A DNA stretch of 64,000 nucleotides from Modestobacter muralis (GCF_010682105.1 NZ_JAAGWH010000039.1:27899-91898); one strand, 5' to 3'. Shown: positions 8,702 through 17,791, counted from the stretch's first letter. Numbers and translations are program-made. The notes: generated from the sequence alone by a model not told the origin.

Positions 8702-10168
8702 ATGACCTTGCTGGGCAGTGTTCACACCGTGCTCGACCGATCGTTCGAGGTGCAGCTGGGTGGGCGTGCGATGCCCACTGCGGCGCGTTATGAGGTGGAG
8801 GATCCGACCACCGGGCGCCGGTTGGCTGATGCGCCGGATTGTTCGGCCGAGGAGGTGGACCGGGTGGTCCGCGCGGCTGCGCAGGCGCAGCGGGCGTGGG
8901 GGCGGTTGCCGGTGAGGTCGCGGGCGGCGAAGGTGCGCGAGTTCGCCGGGGTGCTGCGGGCGCACGCCGAGGAGTTGGCGACCCTGGATGCGCTGGATGC
9001 GGGGTTCCCTCTAGAGGTGATGCTTGCCGACGTGGAGGCCGCGGCCACGTTGCTGGAGATCATGGCCGATCTGGGCATGTCCCTAGGCGGGGCGACCTAT
9101 CCGCTTTCGGGGAACCTGCACTACTCGATGCAGGAGCCGTACGGGGTCGTGGCGCGGATCGTGCCGTTCAATCATCCGATCCTGTTCGCGGGGGGCAAGG
9201 TCGCCGCCCCGCTGGTGGCCGGTAACGCCGTGGTGCTCAAGGCACCGGATCAGACGCCGCTGTCGGCCTTGCGGATGGCGGAGTTGGCCGCTGAGGTCTT
9301 CGGGCCCGACCTGTGCGCGGTGATTACCGGTCGCGGCGCGATCAGCGGGCAGGCGCTCACGACGCATCCGTTGATCCGGCGGATCGGCTTCATCGGTGCA
9401 CCGGACACCGGCCGGTTGATCCAGCGTCAGGCCGCGGAGAGCGGCGTGAAGTACGTGAGCCTGGAACTGGGTGGGAAGAACGCGCTGATCGTGATGCCCG
9501 ACGCCGACCTAGCCAGAGCGGCCGACAGCGCCGTCTTCGGAATGAACTACACGCTGACCGCCGGACAGTCGTGCGGTTCAACCAGCCGGCTCCTGCTGCA
9601 CGAGTCGATCGCCGATGAGGTGCTCGCCTCGGTGGTCGAGCAGGTGAGGGCCATCCGGGTGGGCCACCCGCTGGCCGAGGGGACCCAGATGGGCCCCGTG
9701 ATCGATCGCAAGCAGTACGAGAAGTCCATCAAGGCGATCGAGGCGGCGACGGCGGCGGGGGCTCCGGTGCAGGTCGGTGGCGGCCGGCCGGACACCGTGG
9801 GGGAAGAGGGCTGGTACGTGGCCCCGACCGTGCTGGGCCCGATGACGCCAGACAATCCGGCTGCGGTGGAGGAGATCTTCGGCCCGGTCCTCTCGGTGAT
9901 TACTTTCCGCGACGAGGAGGAGGCCATCCGGATCGCCAACTCAAGCGAGTACGGGCTCACCGCCGGAGTCTGGACCAACGATGTCACCCGGGCACACCGG
10001 ATGGCCGCGGCGCTGCAGGCCGGCTACGTCTGGATCAATGGGAGCGCGCGGCACTACTGGGGTCTGCCCTTCGGCGGGATGAAGTCCTCCGGGGTCGACC
10101 GCGAGGAGTCCGTCGAGGAGCTCCTGTCTTACACCGAGACCAAGGCGGTCACCGTCGTCCTCGAATGA
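8702..10168 (+). CDS. NAD(P)-dependent aldehyde dehydrogenase
   Basis: 488 aa. The start at 8702 is chosen because GGAGG lies at 8684-8688; longer frames upstream overlap the SDR. Catalytic features are in the usual places: [20 protein letters not shown] with Asn near residue 155, Lys in [14 protein letters not shown], Glu in [12 protein letters not shown] near 257 and the nucleophile Cys in [14 protein letters not shown] near 290, then [13 protein letters not shown]. The family oxidises aldehydes to carboxylic acids in the cytosol. As the last gene before a strong terminator it probably completes the enzymatic part of the hyu operon by turning an aldehyde intermediate into an acid. Confidence 0.92.
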   Translation: MTLLGSVHTVLDRSFEVQLGGRAMPTAARYEVEDPTTGRRLADAPDCSAEEVDRVVRAAAQAQRAWGRLPVRSRAAKVREFAGVLRAHAEELATLDALDAGFPLEVMLADVEAAATLLEIMADLGMSLGGATYPLSGNLHYSMQEPYGVVARIVPFNHPILFAGGKVAAPLVAGNAVVLKAPDQTPLSALRMAELAAEVFGPDLCAVITGRGAISGQALTTHPLIRRIGFIGAPDTGRLIQRQAAESGVKYVSLELGGKNALIVMPDADLARAADSAVFGMNYTLTAGQSCGSTSRLLLHESIADEVLASVVEQVRAIRVGHPLAEGTQMGPVIDRKQYEKSIKAIEAATAAGAPVQVGGGRPDTVGEEGWYVAPTVLGPMTPDNPAAVEEIFGPVLSVITFRDEEEAIRIANSSEYGLTAGVWTNDVTRAHRMAAALQAGYVWINGSARHYWGLPFGGMKSSGVDREESVEELLSYTETKAVTVVLE

Positions 10169-10177
10169 CAAGTCTGC

Positions 10178-10205
10178 GCGGCGGCACGCCTGGGCGTGCC
10201 GCCGC
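10178..10205 (+). terminator. strong hairpin between aldehyde dehydrogenase and livJ-like gene
   Basis: Two perfect 13-bp arms (10178-10190, 10193-10205) are separated by 2 bases. The hairpin starts 9 bases after the aldehyde dehydrogenase stop and is not followed by a T run, as is usual in high-GC actinobacteria. It should end or dampen transcription of the enzyme genes and implies a separate promoter for the transporter genes in 10206-10356. Confidence 0.7.
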
Positions 10206-10356
10206 ACCCAGCCCTGGGCCGCCGCGGTGGCCGGCACGTCCCCCGCCGCAAAGGCATTGAGCCAAACACGTCCAGTTGCCAGGCCAACCGGTCTGTCCGG
10301 CGCCCGGTGAGCATCTCCGGGTGCCAGGCGCCTCCTCGTGATGGAAAGGTTCGACA

Positions 10357-11553
10357 GTGAAGGTCGTCGGTGCAGGAAAGAGGGCCCGGGCAGCGGGACT
10401 CGCCACGTCTACGGTGGCAGTTCTGGTGCTTGCCGCCTGCGGGGGCTCCAGTCTAAGCGACACCGGGGGTGGGAGTGGGGACACGGAGTCCGTGGACATC
10501 GGACTGCTAGTACCACAGTCCGGCGTCTACGCGCCCATCGGGGAGGACATGGAGCAGGGCTTCCGCCTCTGCCTCGACCAAGCAGAGGGTCAGCTCGGCG
10601 GGCGTGACGTCAACGTCGTCGTCGCCGACGAGGGGGAGAGCCCCGACACCGGTGTGCCCGCGGCGCAGGGCCTCTTGGAGGACGGCGTCAGCGCCGTCGT
10701 CGGTGTGGTGAGCAGCGCCGTCGCCCTGGGCGTCCAGGACGCTTTCACCGAGGCACAGGTCCCGCTGGTGGTCGCGAACGCCGGGGCCAACGCGATCACC
10801 GGTCCCGACGTCTCGGACTTCGTCTGGCGGTCCTCCCACCGGATCGAGGACGTGTCCGGCTCCATCGGCGCCTACGTTGCCGAGCAGGTGGGTGAGGGGA
10901 GCGTCTTCGTGATTGCCCCCGACTACGCCGCCGGACGCGAGCACGCTGCAGCGTTCCGCAAGACCTTTGAGGGGGCCGGCGGCACCGTGGCCGGCGAGGT
11001 GTTCACTCCGTTCGGCCAGACGGAGAACTTCCAGCCGTTCCTGTCCCAGATCGAGCAGTCGGGCGCATCGGCCGTCTATGCCTTCTTCGGTGGCTCGGAG
11101 GCGGTCAGCTTCGCCCGGCAGTACAACAGCTTCGGTCTGAGCCAGAATCTGCCGCTTTTCGCGGCCGGGTTCGTGACCGAGGGCGGGGAGCTGGAGGCTC
11201 TCGGCCAGGACGCCGAGGGCATTCAGAACGTCCTGCACTACTCGCCCCAGCTGGACACCCCGGAGAACCAGAAGTTCGTCGAGGCGTACACCGCCGCCTA
11301 CGAGGAGCCGCCGACGGTCTACTCCGTGCAGGCCTATGACGCGTGCCAGTCCTTGGACCAGGCGCTCGAGGTGGGCACCAGCGGCCCGGAGATCGTCGAG
11401 GGCCTCGAGGGCATCGATACGATCCCCAGCCCGGCTGGCGAGTGGAGCTACACCGACACCCACCAGGCCTCCTACACCTACTACCTCCGCGAGGTGCAGA
11501 TGCAGGACGGCCAGCCCGTCAACGCCATCATCCGCCCGCTCACCGAGCAGTAG
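10357..11553 (+). CDS. Liv-type ABC transporter substrate-binding lipoprotein
   Basis: 398 aa, GTG start with AAAGG seven bases upstream. A basic N-terminus (KVVGAGKRARA) leads into a hydrophobic stretch and a lipobox LVLAACGGS, so the mature protein begins at Cys near residue 28 and is anchored outside the membrane. The body has the periplasmic-binding type I fold of LivJ proteins: VDIGLLVPQSGVYAPIGEDMEQGF at the beginning (first 16 shown by VDIGLLVPQSGVYAPI), GVVSSAVALGVQDAF, and VFVIAPDYAAGREHAAAF. It captures the solute for the LivHMGF genes that follow. Family members bind amino acids, amides, urea or aromatic acids; the neighbours suggest an amide or a small acid. Confidence 0.92.
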   Translation: MKVVGAGKRARAAGLATSTVAVLVLAACGGSSLSDTGGGSGDTESVDIGLLVPQSGVYAPIGEDMEQGFRLCLDQAEGQLGGRDVNVVVADEGESPDTGVPAAQGLLEDGVSAVVGVVSSAVALGVQDAFTEAQVPLVVANAGANAITGPDVSDFVWRSSHRIEDVSGSIGAYVAEQVGEGSVFVIAPDYAAGREHAAAFRKTFEGAGGTVAGEVFTPFGQTENFQPFLSQIEQSGASAVYAFFGGSEAVSFARQYNSFGLSQNLPLFAAGFVTEGGELEALGQDAEGIQNVLHYSPQLDTPENQKFVEAYTAAYEEPPTVYSVQAYDACQSLDQALEVGTSGPEIVEGLEGIDTIPSPAGEWSYTDTHQASYTYYLREVQMQDGQPVNAIIRPLTEQ

Positions 11554-11561
11554 TCACGAGG

Positions 11562-11597
11562 GCGGTGTCGTAGGTAGCACCTGACCTACGACACCGC
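11562..11597 (+). terminator. 14-bp hairpin between binding-protein gene and permease genes (attenuator or mRNA stabiliser)
   Basis: Perfect inverted repeat: arms 11562-11575 (gcggtgtcgtaggt) and 11584-11597, loop of 8 bases. It starts 8 bases after the lipoprotein stop and ends 30 bases before the permease start. Such a hairpin inside a transporter operon usually lets only part of the transcripts through, giving more binding protein than permease, or protects the upstream mRNA from decay. Confidence 0.65.
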
Positions 11598-11627
11598 TCC
11601 CCTCACCGAGGAGCAGGAGTCCCGCCG

Positions 11628-12515
11628 GTGTTCGGCTTCTTCAGCAGCAACCTCATCACGGTGGTCGACGGCATCGCGTTCGGCGTCCTGCTGTTCACCA
11701 TCGCCCTGGGTCTGTCCCTGGTCTTCGGGGTCATGGATGTGCTCAGCCTGGCTCACGGATCGCTCTACCTGATCGGCTCGTACATCGCCGTGTCGGTCAG
11801 CACCGCCTTCACTCCCACGTTGGGCTTCTTCGTGCTCGCGTTGGTCCTTGCGGTCGCCCTCGGCAGCCTCGCCGGCGCCGGGCTGTCGTTCCTGACCCGT
11901 CCGCTAGCCTCCCGGGGGCACCTCGACCAGGCTCTGCTGACCTTGGGCGTCGCGTTCGTGGTGGGCGACCTGCTCGCCCAGCAGTACGGCCGGGAGGTGC
12001 GAACCGTGGCGCCGCCGAGCCCGTTCGACGGCAGCGTGAGCGTCTTCGGCAGTACCTACCCCACGTACCGGTTGGTCATCATCGCCGTCGGCCTGGCCCT
12101 GGCGATCGCCGCCTATTTGGTCATCGAGCGCACGAAGATGGGTGCGCTCGTGCAGGCCACTGTGGCCGACGCGCAGATGGTCCGTGCCCTGGGCGTCAAC
12201 ACCGGGCGGCTGATGACCGGGGTGTTCGCCGTCGGCGCGGCGCTGGCCGCGTTCGGTGGGGTACTGGGCGCACCCATCCTGAACGCAGCGCCGGGCCTGG
12301 ACAACCGGGTGCTCATCCTCGGCTTGGTGGTGGTCGTGATCGGTGGTCTGGGCTCGGTCGCCGGCGCCTTCGTGGGCGCGCTGGTCATCGGTCAGGTGCA
12401 GACCCTCGGTGTCTCGCTGGCGCCCAGCTACGCCGCGTTCCTCACCTTCGGTGCCATGGCCCTCGTGCTGCTGCTGCGGCCCGCGGGCATCCTCGGGAAG
12501 GGACGGCTGGCATGA
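11628..12515 (+). CDS. livH: branched-chain amino acid-type ABC permease, LivH family
   Basis: 295 aa, GTG start with AGGAG eight bases upstream. About eight membrane helices are visible, starting with LITVVDGIAFGVLLFTIALG. The family segment GLSLVFGVMDVLSLAHGSLY is present near residues 28-47, and the cytoplasmic coupling region ALVQATVADAQMVRALGVNT near 175 is the loop that contacts the ATPases. VVVIGGLGSVAGAFVGALVIG forms the usual late helix. It pairs with the LivM-type permease immediately downstream (ATGA overlap) to form the inner-membrane channel. Confidence 0.92.
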   Translation: MFGFFSSNLITVVDGIAFGVLLFTIALGLSLVFGVMDVLSLAHGSLYLIGSYIAVSVSTAFTPTLGFFVLALVLAVALGSLAGAGLSFLTRPLASRGHLDQALLTLGVAFVVGDLLAQQYGREVRTVAPPSPFDGSVSVFGSTYPTYRLVIIAVGLALAIAAYLVIERTKMGALVQATVADAQMVRALGVNTGRLMTGVFAVGAALAAFGGVLGAPILNAAPGLDNRVLILGLVVVVIGGLGSVAGAFVGALVIGQVQTLGVSLAPSYAAFLTFGAMALVLLLRPAGILGKGRLA

Positions 12516-13537
12516 CCTCGGACCTGGGGACGTCCTCGCGTACTGACCAGGCCGCGCGCCCCGACACCGGTCCGGCCCGCGGTCGGGCGGGGCGGGCGCC
12601 GCGGCTGGTGCTGGCGGCCGCACTCCTGCTTGCGCTGGTGGCGGTCCCGTTCGTCGTACCCAGCGACGCAGCCAACCTGCTCAGCCGGATCCTCGCCTTC
12701 GCCCTGCTCGCCGTGAGCCTCGATCTGCTCGTCGGGGTGGGGGGCATGCCGTCGCTGGGACACGCAGCGCCCTTCGGCGTCGGCGCGTACGTCGCCGGCA
12801 TCACGGCCAAGGAGCTCACCGCCCTCGCACCCGTCCAACTGGTGGCCGCCGCCGTAGCCGGGGCGGTGTTCTCCGCCCTGGTCGGGTGGCTGATCGTGCG
12901 GGTCCGGGGCACCTACTTCCTCATGCTGACCCTCGCGGTGGCCGAACTGGCCCGCACAGCGGCCGACCAGTGGGACCAGGTCACCGGCGGCAGCAACGGG
13001 CTGGTCGGCATCCCTGCGATCCAGGTGGTCCCCGGCGGGGGGCCGCTCCTGCTCGCCGGCTTCCGCTACTGGTACGTCCTCGCCGTGGCCGCCCTCGGGT
13101 TCGGGTTGATCGTCGCGATCTCCCGCAGCGCCTTCGGTCGGTCGCTGCGGGGCATCCGCGACAACGAGGACCGGATGGCCTCGCTAGGCTACTCGACCTT
13201 CCGGGTCAAGTTCACCGCGTTCGTCCTCGCGGGGGCGTTCGCCGGTGCCGCCGGTTCGCTGTGGACGGTGCAGTCGAGGTTCGTCTCGCCCGCCGACCTC
13301 GGGTTCAACGTCTCGGCCATGGCACTGCTGGCCGTGGTGATCGGTGGCCGCGGCCGGCTGTGGGGCGCGATCCTCGGCGCAGCGCTGGTGATCTTCATCC
13401 GCGACGAGGTCGGCGCCCAGCTGGGCGGGCGCGGACCCCTACTGCTGGGCATCACGTTCATCGCCGTCGTTTACCTGTTGCCGCGTGGCTTCGCCGGTCT
13501 GCGCTTGCACCGGCCCGGGAGGAAGGACCCAGCATGA
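12512..13537 (+). CDS. livM: branched-chain amino acid-type ABC permease, LivM family
   Basis: 341 aa, overlapping livH by 4 bp. A 30-residue polar, basic N-terminus precedes the first helix (LVLAAALLLALVAVPFVV). The LivM signature VSLDLLVGVGGMPSLGHAAPFGVGAY lies near residues 66-91 (core: GMPSLGHAAPFGVGAY). The coupling loop SAFGRSLRGIRDNEDRMASL is near 207-226, and VIGGRGRLWGAILGAALVIF is near 290. The second half of the transmembrane heterodimer, it is coupled by ATGA to livG. No defect is seen. Confidence 0.92.
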   Translation: MTSDLGTSSRTDQAARPDTGPARGRAGRAPRLVLAAALLLALVAVPFVVPSDAANLLSRILAFALLAVSLDLLVGVGGMPSLGHAAPFGVGAYVAGITAKELTALAPVQLVAAAVAGAVFSALVGWLIVRVRGTYFLMLTLAVAELARTAADQWDQVTGGSNGLVGIPAIQVVPGGGPLLLAGFRYWYVLAVAALGFGLIVAISRSAFGRSLRGIRDNEDRMASLGYSTFRVKFTAFVLAGAFAGAAGSLWTVQSRFVSPADLGFNVSAMALLAVVIGGRGRLWGAILGAALVIFIRDEVGAQLGGRGPLLLGITFIAVVYLLPRGFAGLRLHRPGRKDPA

Positions 13538-14313
13538 CCGCCGTACTGTCGTGCACGAACGTGACCAAGCAGTTCGGGTCGCTCAAAGCGGTCGAGGACG
13601 TCACCCTCAGCATCGAGAAGGGGGCACGGCACGCGCTCATCGGACCGAACGGTGCTGGCAAGTCCACACTGTTCAACCTGGTCGCCGGCACGCTGCGGCC
13701 GACGTCCGGGGCCATCATGCTCGATGGTGTCGACGTCACCCGGCGGTCCGCCGCCTGGCGGTCCCGCGCCGGGCTTGCCAAGACGTTTCAGCACTCAAGC
13801 CTCTTCCTGTCCCTGCCGGTGGCGGACAACGTCGCCATGGCCGCCCAGCGCACGTCCGGCCAGGGGATGAGTCTCCGGCGGCCGGCCCACCGGCTCCCCG
13901 GGGTGGACGACGTGGTCGCCGAGTGCCTGGCTGCCACTGGGCTGAGCGGCCGCGCCTCCCGACCCGTCAGCGACCTGTCCCACGGCGAACGTCGACAACT
14001 GGAGGTGGCGGTGGCCCTCGCGACACGACCGCAGTTGCTCCTACTCGATGAGCCCACGGCAGGGATGTCGGCCGCCGAAAGTGGGCGCTTCGCCGAACTG
14101 ATCGAGTCCCTGCCCGGGGACGTGACCGTGCTGATCATCGAGCACGACCTCGAGGTGGTGTTCCGGCTAGCTGAGCGGATCAGCGTTTTGCACCTGGGCC
14201 GGCTGCTCGCCGATGACGACCGGGAGAGCATCCGACAGAACGAACAGGTCCAGCGGGCCTATCTGGGCGATGCCCGGCCGGAGGACCTTTTCCACCCGGC
14301 GGCCGGCTTGTGA
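13534..14313 (+). CDS. livG: ABC transporter ATP-binding protein, LivG family
   Basis: 259 aa, ATGA overlap with livM decides the start. Walker A GPNGAGKST near residue 38, the long LivG-type insert after the Q-loop (KTFQHSSLFLSLPVADNVAMA), signature LSHGERRQLEVA near 148, Walker B LLLLDEPTAG near 168 and the switch His in IIEHDLEVVFRLAERI are all present. LivG-type proteins have the extended helical region seen here around residues 95-135. It is one of two ATPases powering the importer, acting on the cytoplasmic face with LivF. Confidence 0.94.
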   Translation: MTAVLSCTNVTKQFGSLKAVEDVTLSIEKGARHALIGPNGAGKSTLFNLVAGTLRPTSGAIMLDGVDVTRRSAAWRSRAGLAKTFQHSSLFLSLPVADNVAMAAQRTSGQGMSLRRPAHRLPGVDDVVAECLAATGLSGRASRPVSDLSHGERRQLEVAVALATRPQLLLLDEPTAGMSAAESGRFAELIESLPGDVTVLIIEHDLEVVFRLAERISVLHLGRLLADDDRESIRQNEQVQRAYLGDARPEDLFHPAAGL

Positions 14314-15011
14314 GCGCGGATCTCGTCGTAACCAACCTGCGCGCCGGGTACGGCGTGAGCACGGTGCTTGACGGGGTGAACCTGACCGTCGGCGCTGGTG
14401 AGGTCGTGGGCCTGCTCGGGCGCAATGGCGTCGGCAAGACGACGCTGATGTCCACACTGATGGGCTGGCTGTCGCCGAGCGCCGGATCCGTTCGGCTAGG
14501 CGACCGGGAAATCGCCGGGCTGCCGACGCACCAGATCGCCCGTGCCGGCGTCGCCATCGTCCCCCAGGGGCGGCGGGTGTTCGCGCCGCTGACCGTGGAA
14601 AACAACCTGCGGATCGCGCACAAGGGCTCGCAACGCTGGACCATCGAGCGCATTTTTGAGATCATGCCGCGGCTGGCCGAGCGCCGGCGCAACCGCGGCG
14701 ACCAGCTTTCGGGTGGTGAGCAGCAGATGCTGGCCATCGCCCGTGCCCTGTTGCTCGACCCAGCGTTGCTCCTGCTGGACGAGCCGTCCGATGGTCTGGC
14801 GCCCTCGGTGGTCACCCAGGTGATGGAAATCCTCGCCAGCCTCCGGGGAGAGGGGCTGTCGGTGCTGCTCGTGGAGCAGGACCTGCATGTGGCGTTCAGC
14901 GTCGCTGACCGGATCCTGGTAATGCAGAAAGGCCGGATCGTCCATGACTCGACGACCGAGGAGTTCCGCAGCGACGGGGAACGGGGACGGCGCCTGCTGG
15001 GCATCGCCTGA
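14310..15011 (+). CDS. livF: ABC transporter ATP-binding protein, LivF family
   Basis: 233 aa, GTG start in a GTGA overlap with livG. Walker A GRNGVGKTT near residue 38, the LivF-characteristic VPQGRRVFAPLTVENNL near 85, signature LSGGEQQMLAIARAL near 135, Walker B LLLLDEPSDGLAPSVV near 155 and switch His/Gln region LLVEQDLHVAFSVADRI. The last gene of the transporter operon; no further gene in this orientation follows for 2.7 kb. Complete and without visible defects. Confidence 0.94.
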   Translation: MSADLVVTNLRAGYGVSTVLDGVNLTVGAGEVVGLLGRNGVGKTTLMSTLMGWLSPSAGSVRLGDREIAGLPTHQIARAGVAIVPQGRRVFAPLTVENNLRIAHKGSQRWTIERIFEIMPRLAERRRNRGDQLSGGEQQMLAIARALLLDPALLLLDEPSDGLAPSVVTQVMEILASLRGEGLSVLLVEQDLHVAFSVADRILVMQKGRIVHDSTTEEFRSDGERGRRLLGIA

Positions 15012-15251
15012 GCAAGCTGTGAGGGTGAGGTCAAGTCCTGTCTTCGGCGGCGCGCGGCCCCACACGGTACGCACGCAGCGATGACGGTCGGGTGCCGCTA
15101 GGGCTCAATGTGCCCACATCGGACGGGGGAGCGGCGGGGCGCCAGGGGCGAACTCCTGCCCAATCAGAAACCGTCGGCCCTGGGTCGGCCTTCCCACGAG
15201 AGGGGGCCCGCTGGTGAGGGGGTGGCCGCACCAGCGGCCCGCGCGGACCGG
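15012..15251. other. intergenic, nothing recognised
   Basis: Short frames only, all of arginine/proline-rich shadow type. The 3' end of livF is followed by no clear hairpin. Confidence 0.4.
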
Positions 15252-15395
15252 TCAGCCCGCGGCCGGCCGGTCCGGCAGCTTCCCCTGCTGACGCGCCTTC
15301 TCCTCGTGGTAGTGCCAGACCTTGCGGGCGATGGATGGCTGCCAGTTCGTCGTCCGGGTGCGTTCCAGATTCTCGCCGCCGTCAGTGCCAGTGGA
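15252..15395 (-). pseudogene. C-terminal fragment of an unrecognised protein
   Basis: On the minus strand, in a frame different from the yeiH relic, the codons read [16 protein letters not shown] then [24 protein letters not shown] and stop at 15252. The composition is that of a real protein tail rather than of shadow sequence. It begins exactly where similarity to YeiH stops, so it looks like the end of another gene joined by a deletion. I cannot name the family. Confidence 0.4.
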
Positions 15396-15940
15396 CCCGC
15401 GACGAGAGGGAGGGCAATCATCGCGACGGTGCCGTAGATGGTGACGAGAGCGATGGCCAGTGCGACGTCCTCCTCGTCGGCCTCGGTGGAGGCGTGGACG
15501 GCCGCGACGGCGGCGGCTCCACAGATGGAGAAGCCGCTAGCCACCAGGACCGTCAGATCCCTGCCCACGTGGAGTAGCCGGCCGAGCAACAGGGTCCCGA
15601 GGAACGTCAGCACGACGGTGAGGACGACGACCCCGATACCGGACGCTCCCAGACCCAGGATGTCGCCGACCGCCAGCTGCAGCCCGAGGAGAACGATGCC
15701 CACCCGTAGCACTCGCCGCTGGGTGAAGGCCAGGCCCGGCCGCATCGCGGGGCGCAGCAGACCGGCGTTGGCCCCAACGGCTCCGAGGGCGACGGCGACG
15801 AGCAGTGAGCTCACGGTGGGGAGAAGGGTCGTGGCAAGGAACGCGACGACGACGGCGCCCGCAGTGACCAGGAGGCCCGGGACCAGCCGCAGTTGGGTCG
15901 TCAGGTACTCACCCAACCTGGTGTCGGGAGGCACGGTCAC
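15380..15940 (-). pseudogene. truncated YeiH/PSE-family putative anion exporter gene
   Basis: From a possible GTG at 15940 the minus strand encodes about 185 residues of a YeiH-type (DUF, 'putative sulfate exporter') membrane protein: [74 protein letters not shown] and the helix before residue 185 ([16 protein letters not shown]). YeiH proteins have about 330-350 residues and ten or so helices. Here the second half, including the usual GxWAGASxHExAQ motif, is missing and the frame runs into unrelated sequence. The gene cannot make a complete transporter. A second, shorter relic of the same family lies at 26873-27099. Confidence 0.65.
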
Positions 15941-16079
15941 ACAGGCAGTGTGGTGCCACCGGCGCACATGGCCATCACCGTGCTCGGGCGGCCAGAAGGA
16001 AAACTTATGGCCGGCCGGCCGTGCATGGGCACGGTGCGGGCGATCGGTCCCGGCTCCGCCGCCCGGGGTCGGGACGGCG

Positions 16080-16250
16080 CGGGCCGCCGCGGGGGCGAGC
16101 TCCTCCGGGTGCGCGTGGTCGACGTAGAGCCGCGCGCCGTTGGTGAGGATGACGTTGGCCATCCCGGCGTCCTCGTCGAGGTCGTTGTGGTCCAGCGCGC
16201 TGGCCGGCGACAGGTCGAACCCGCGGGCGTCGCGCAGCGGCGACAGCGGC
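16080..16250 (-). pseudogene. N-terminal fragment of dop (Pup deamidase/depupylase)
   Basis: Minus-strand codons give [20 protein letters not shown], then [29 protein letters not shown] (core [16 protein letters not shown]). This matches the highly conserved region of Dop/PafA-family proteins of the pupylation pathway, where '[13 protein letters not shown]' precedes '[26 protein letters not shown]'. About 50 residues survive of the usual 500; the rest is replaced by an unrelated, partly low-complexity stretch running in frame into the yeiH relic. It cannot be functional. Its presence shows that the lineage has the Pup system, a trait of Actinomycetota, and that this locus is a scar of rearrangement. 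Confidence 0.7.
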
Positions 16251-16419
16251 CGCGAAAGCCGCCTCGACCCGGTGGTCGGCAGCGACGTCCTGCGGTTCGA
16301 CCCCGGGGAGCACGCTCGATGGCGGGCTGACTACGTGTTCACCCGCGCGGAGAGCGGCGTCGTGACCGGGTGGACGGGGTCGCCGACGCCGCCGAGGAGC
16401 GTGCTCCTCTCCGCCGAGG

Positions 16420-16602
16420 TCAGCCCTGGAGGCGGGTGGAGAACTGCTTCAGGGCGCGGCGCCGAACGGCGGCCGTCGCGGTGTTGTCGATGTCGAACGA
16501 CCGGCCGGCGCGGAAGGACTCGCCGATCAGCGAGCTGCTGCGACGGATCCGCGACTTCGCGGCGGTCGAGCGGCGAGGACGGGGGGTGTTGGGGACGGTC
16601 AT
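16420..16602 (-). CDS. small basic hypothetical protein, 60 aa
   Basis: The ATG at 16602-16600 is preceded by a perfect AAGGAG seven bases upstream, strong support for a real gene in a region otherwise poor in ribosome sites. The product begins MTVPNTPRPRRSTAAKSRIR and ends with KQFSTRLQG. It is rich in Arg/Lys/Ser, with a central RSSSLIGESFRAGRSFDID. No membrane segment, cysteine motif or known domain is seen. It could be a nucleic-acid-binding or ribosome-associated peptide, but nothing proves this. Confidence 0.5.
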   Translation of the reverse strand: MTVPNTPRPRRSTAAKSRIRRSSSLIGESFRAGRSFDIDNTATAAVRRRALKQFSTRLQG

Positions 16603-17791
16603 CGTGCAACTCCTTCGTGCGTCCCCGCCGGCCTGCGCGACAGCCGTATCGCGCCCGGGTGCTCGCGGCGGGGCATGTGTCATGTAACTCCCGAGCGGCA
16701 CGCAACCATGCCTTGACCAGCCGTGATGCTGCTCACCGGCCCCCATGGGGTGAGAGCCGACAGTCCTCGGGCGGCTGTGCGTCTGACCACGACCGCTGTC
16801 GCCCACGTGCAGCGCGTCCCTGCCTCCAGCGAGCCGTTGGCGGACGTCGCGACCGGGCGGGCAGTCGGCGCCCGGTCGCCCGCGGGTGACCCGACAGCGG
16901 CTCGCCGGCCACGGAAGCCGGGGACTCTCGGTTACCTGCACCGGTCCTCGCCCGTCGTTCCGGGCCAGATCAGGCGCCAGGCCAACCGAGCTGATCAGCA
17001 TGTCGCGGCCGGCTCCGGCGAGGAGCGGTAGGACCTATGGACCATCGGCGGATTCCATGCTTGAGTGACCCCCTTGCATGACGCCGGTCACACCGGTCCG
17101 CACACCGACCGAGGAGTCCGCTGGGTGGCTGACAAGCACTGCGGGTACGACGTCGTCCCCGGCAAGCGGCGGATCGGGTCCTCGCACGAGTCGGGCCATC
17201 CGCTCCGGCGACGCCCGGGGCGGCCGGAGCTCGGCCGCTCGCGGCGGCCGCTGGTGCCGGTGCGATACACGGCGAGGCGGTCGCCGGCCGACACCTGCTC
17301 GGCGGGGGTGGCTGTGCAGGCGCGTGCCGAAGACGAGGACCCCCCGGCCGGCTACGGGATGACCGAGCCGCTGGCGTCGGTCGCGGTCCGGCCAGCGTTG
17401 GTCAGGGGCCAGGTGGCGGCTGCTTCGGGAGGCCGCTGGTGACCGTGCGGCATCGGCCTGACCCCGAAGGTCAGCCGATCGCCGGCGAGACAGCCGGCAG
17501 GTCGTCCGGACGAGCGCCGTCGAGGCCTGCTCGAGTCGTCTGCCGGTCAGCGGGTTCGAGAAAGAGGCGTTCGAGCGCGGCACGCTCGCGTAGGAGGCCC
17601 AGCCGTTCGACACGCGCCTCGGGTGACTGTCCGTCCGGCGCCTCGAGGAGGTTGCGCGGTCGCTTCGCCGTTACCAGAACTGCCCATCAGGAGGTCGCTC
17701 GCGACTAGCGTGCGCATCCCACTGGTCGTCCCCCACTCTCCCGTGCTCCCACCCCTGTCGAACCCTCCGGAACGGACAGAGACTCCCTCCC
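16603..17791. other. 1.2-kb region without a supported gene
   Basis: Frames on both strands change every 50-100 codons and have shadow-like composition. A minus-strand frame ending at about 17480 reads VERLGLLRERAALERLFLEP, which could be the tail of a lost gene. No promoter of tctA could be identified with confidence. Confidence 0.4.
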
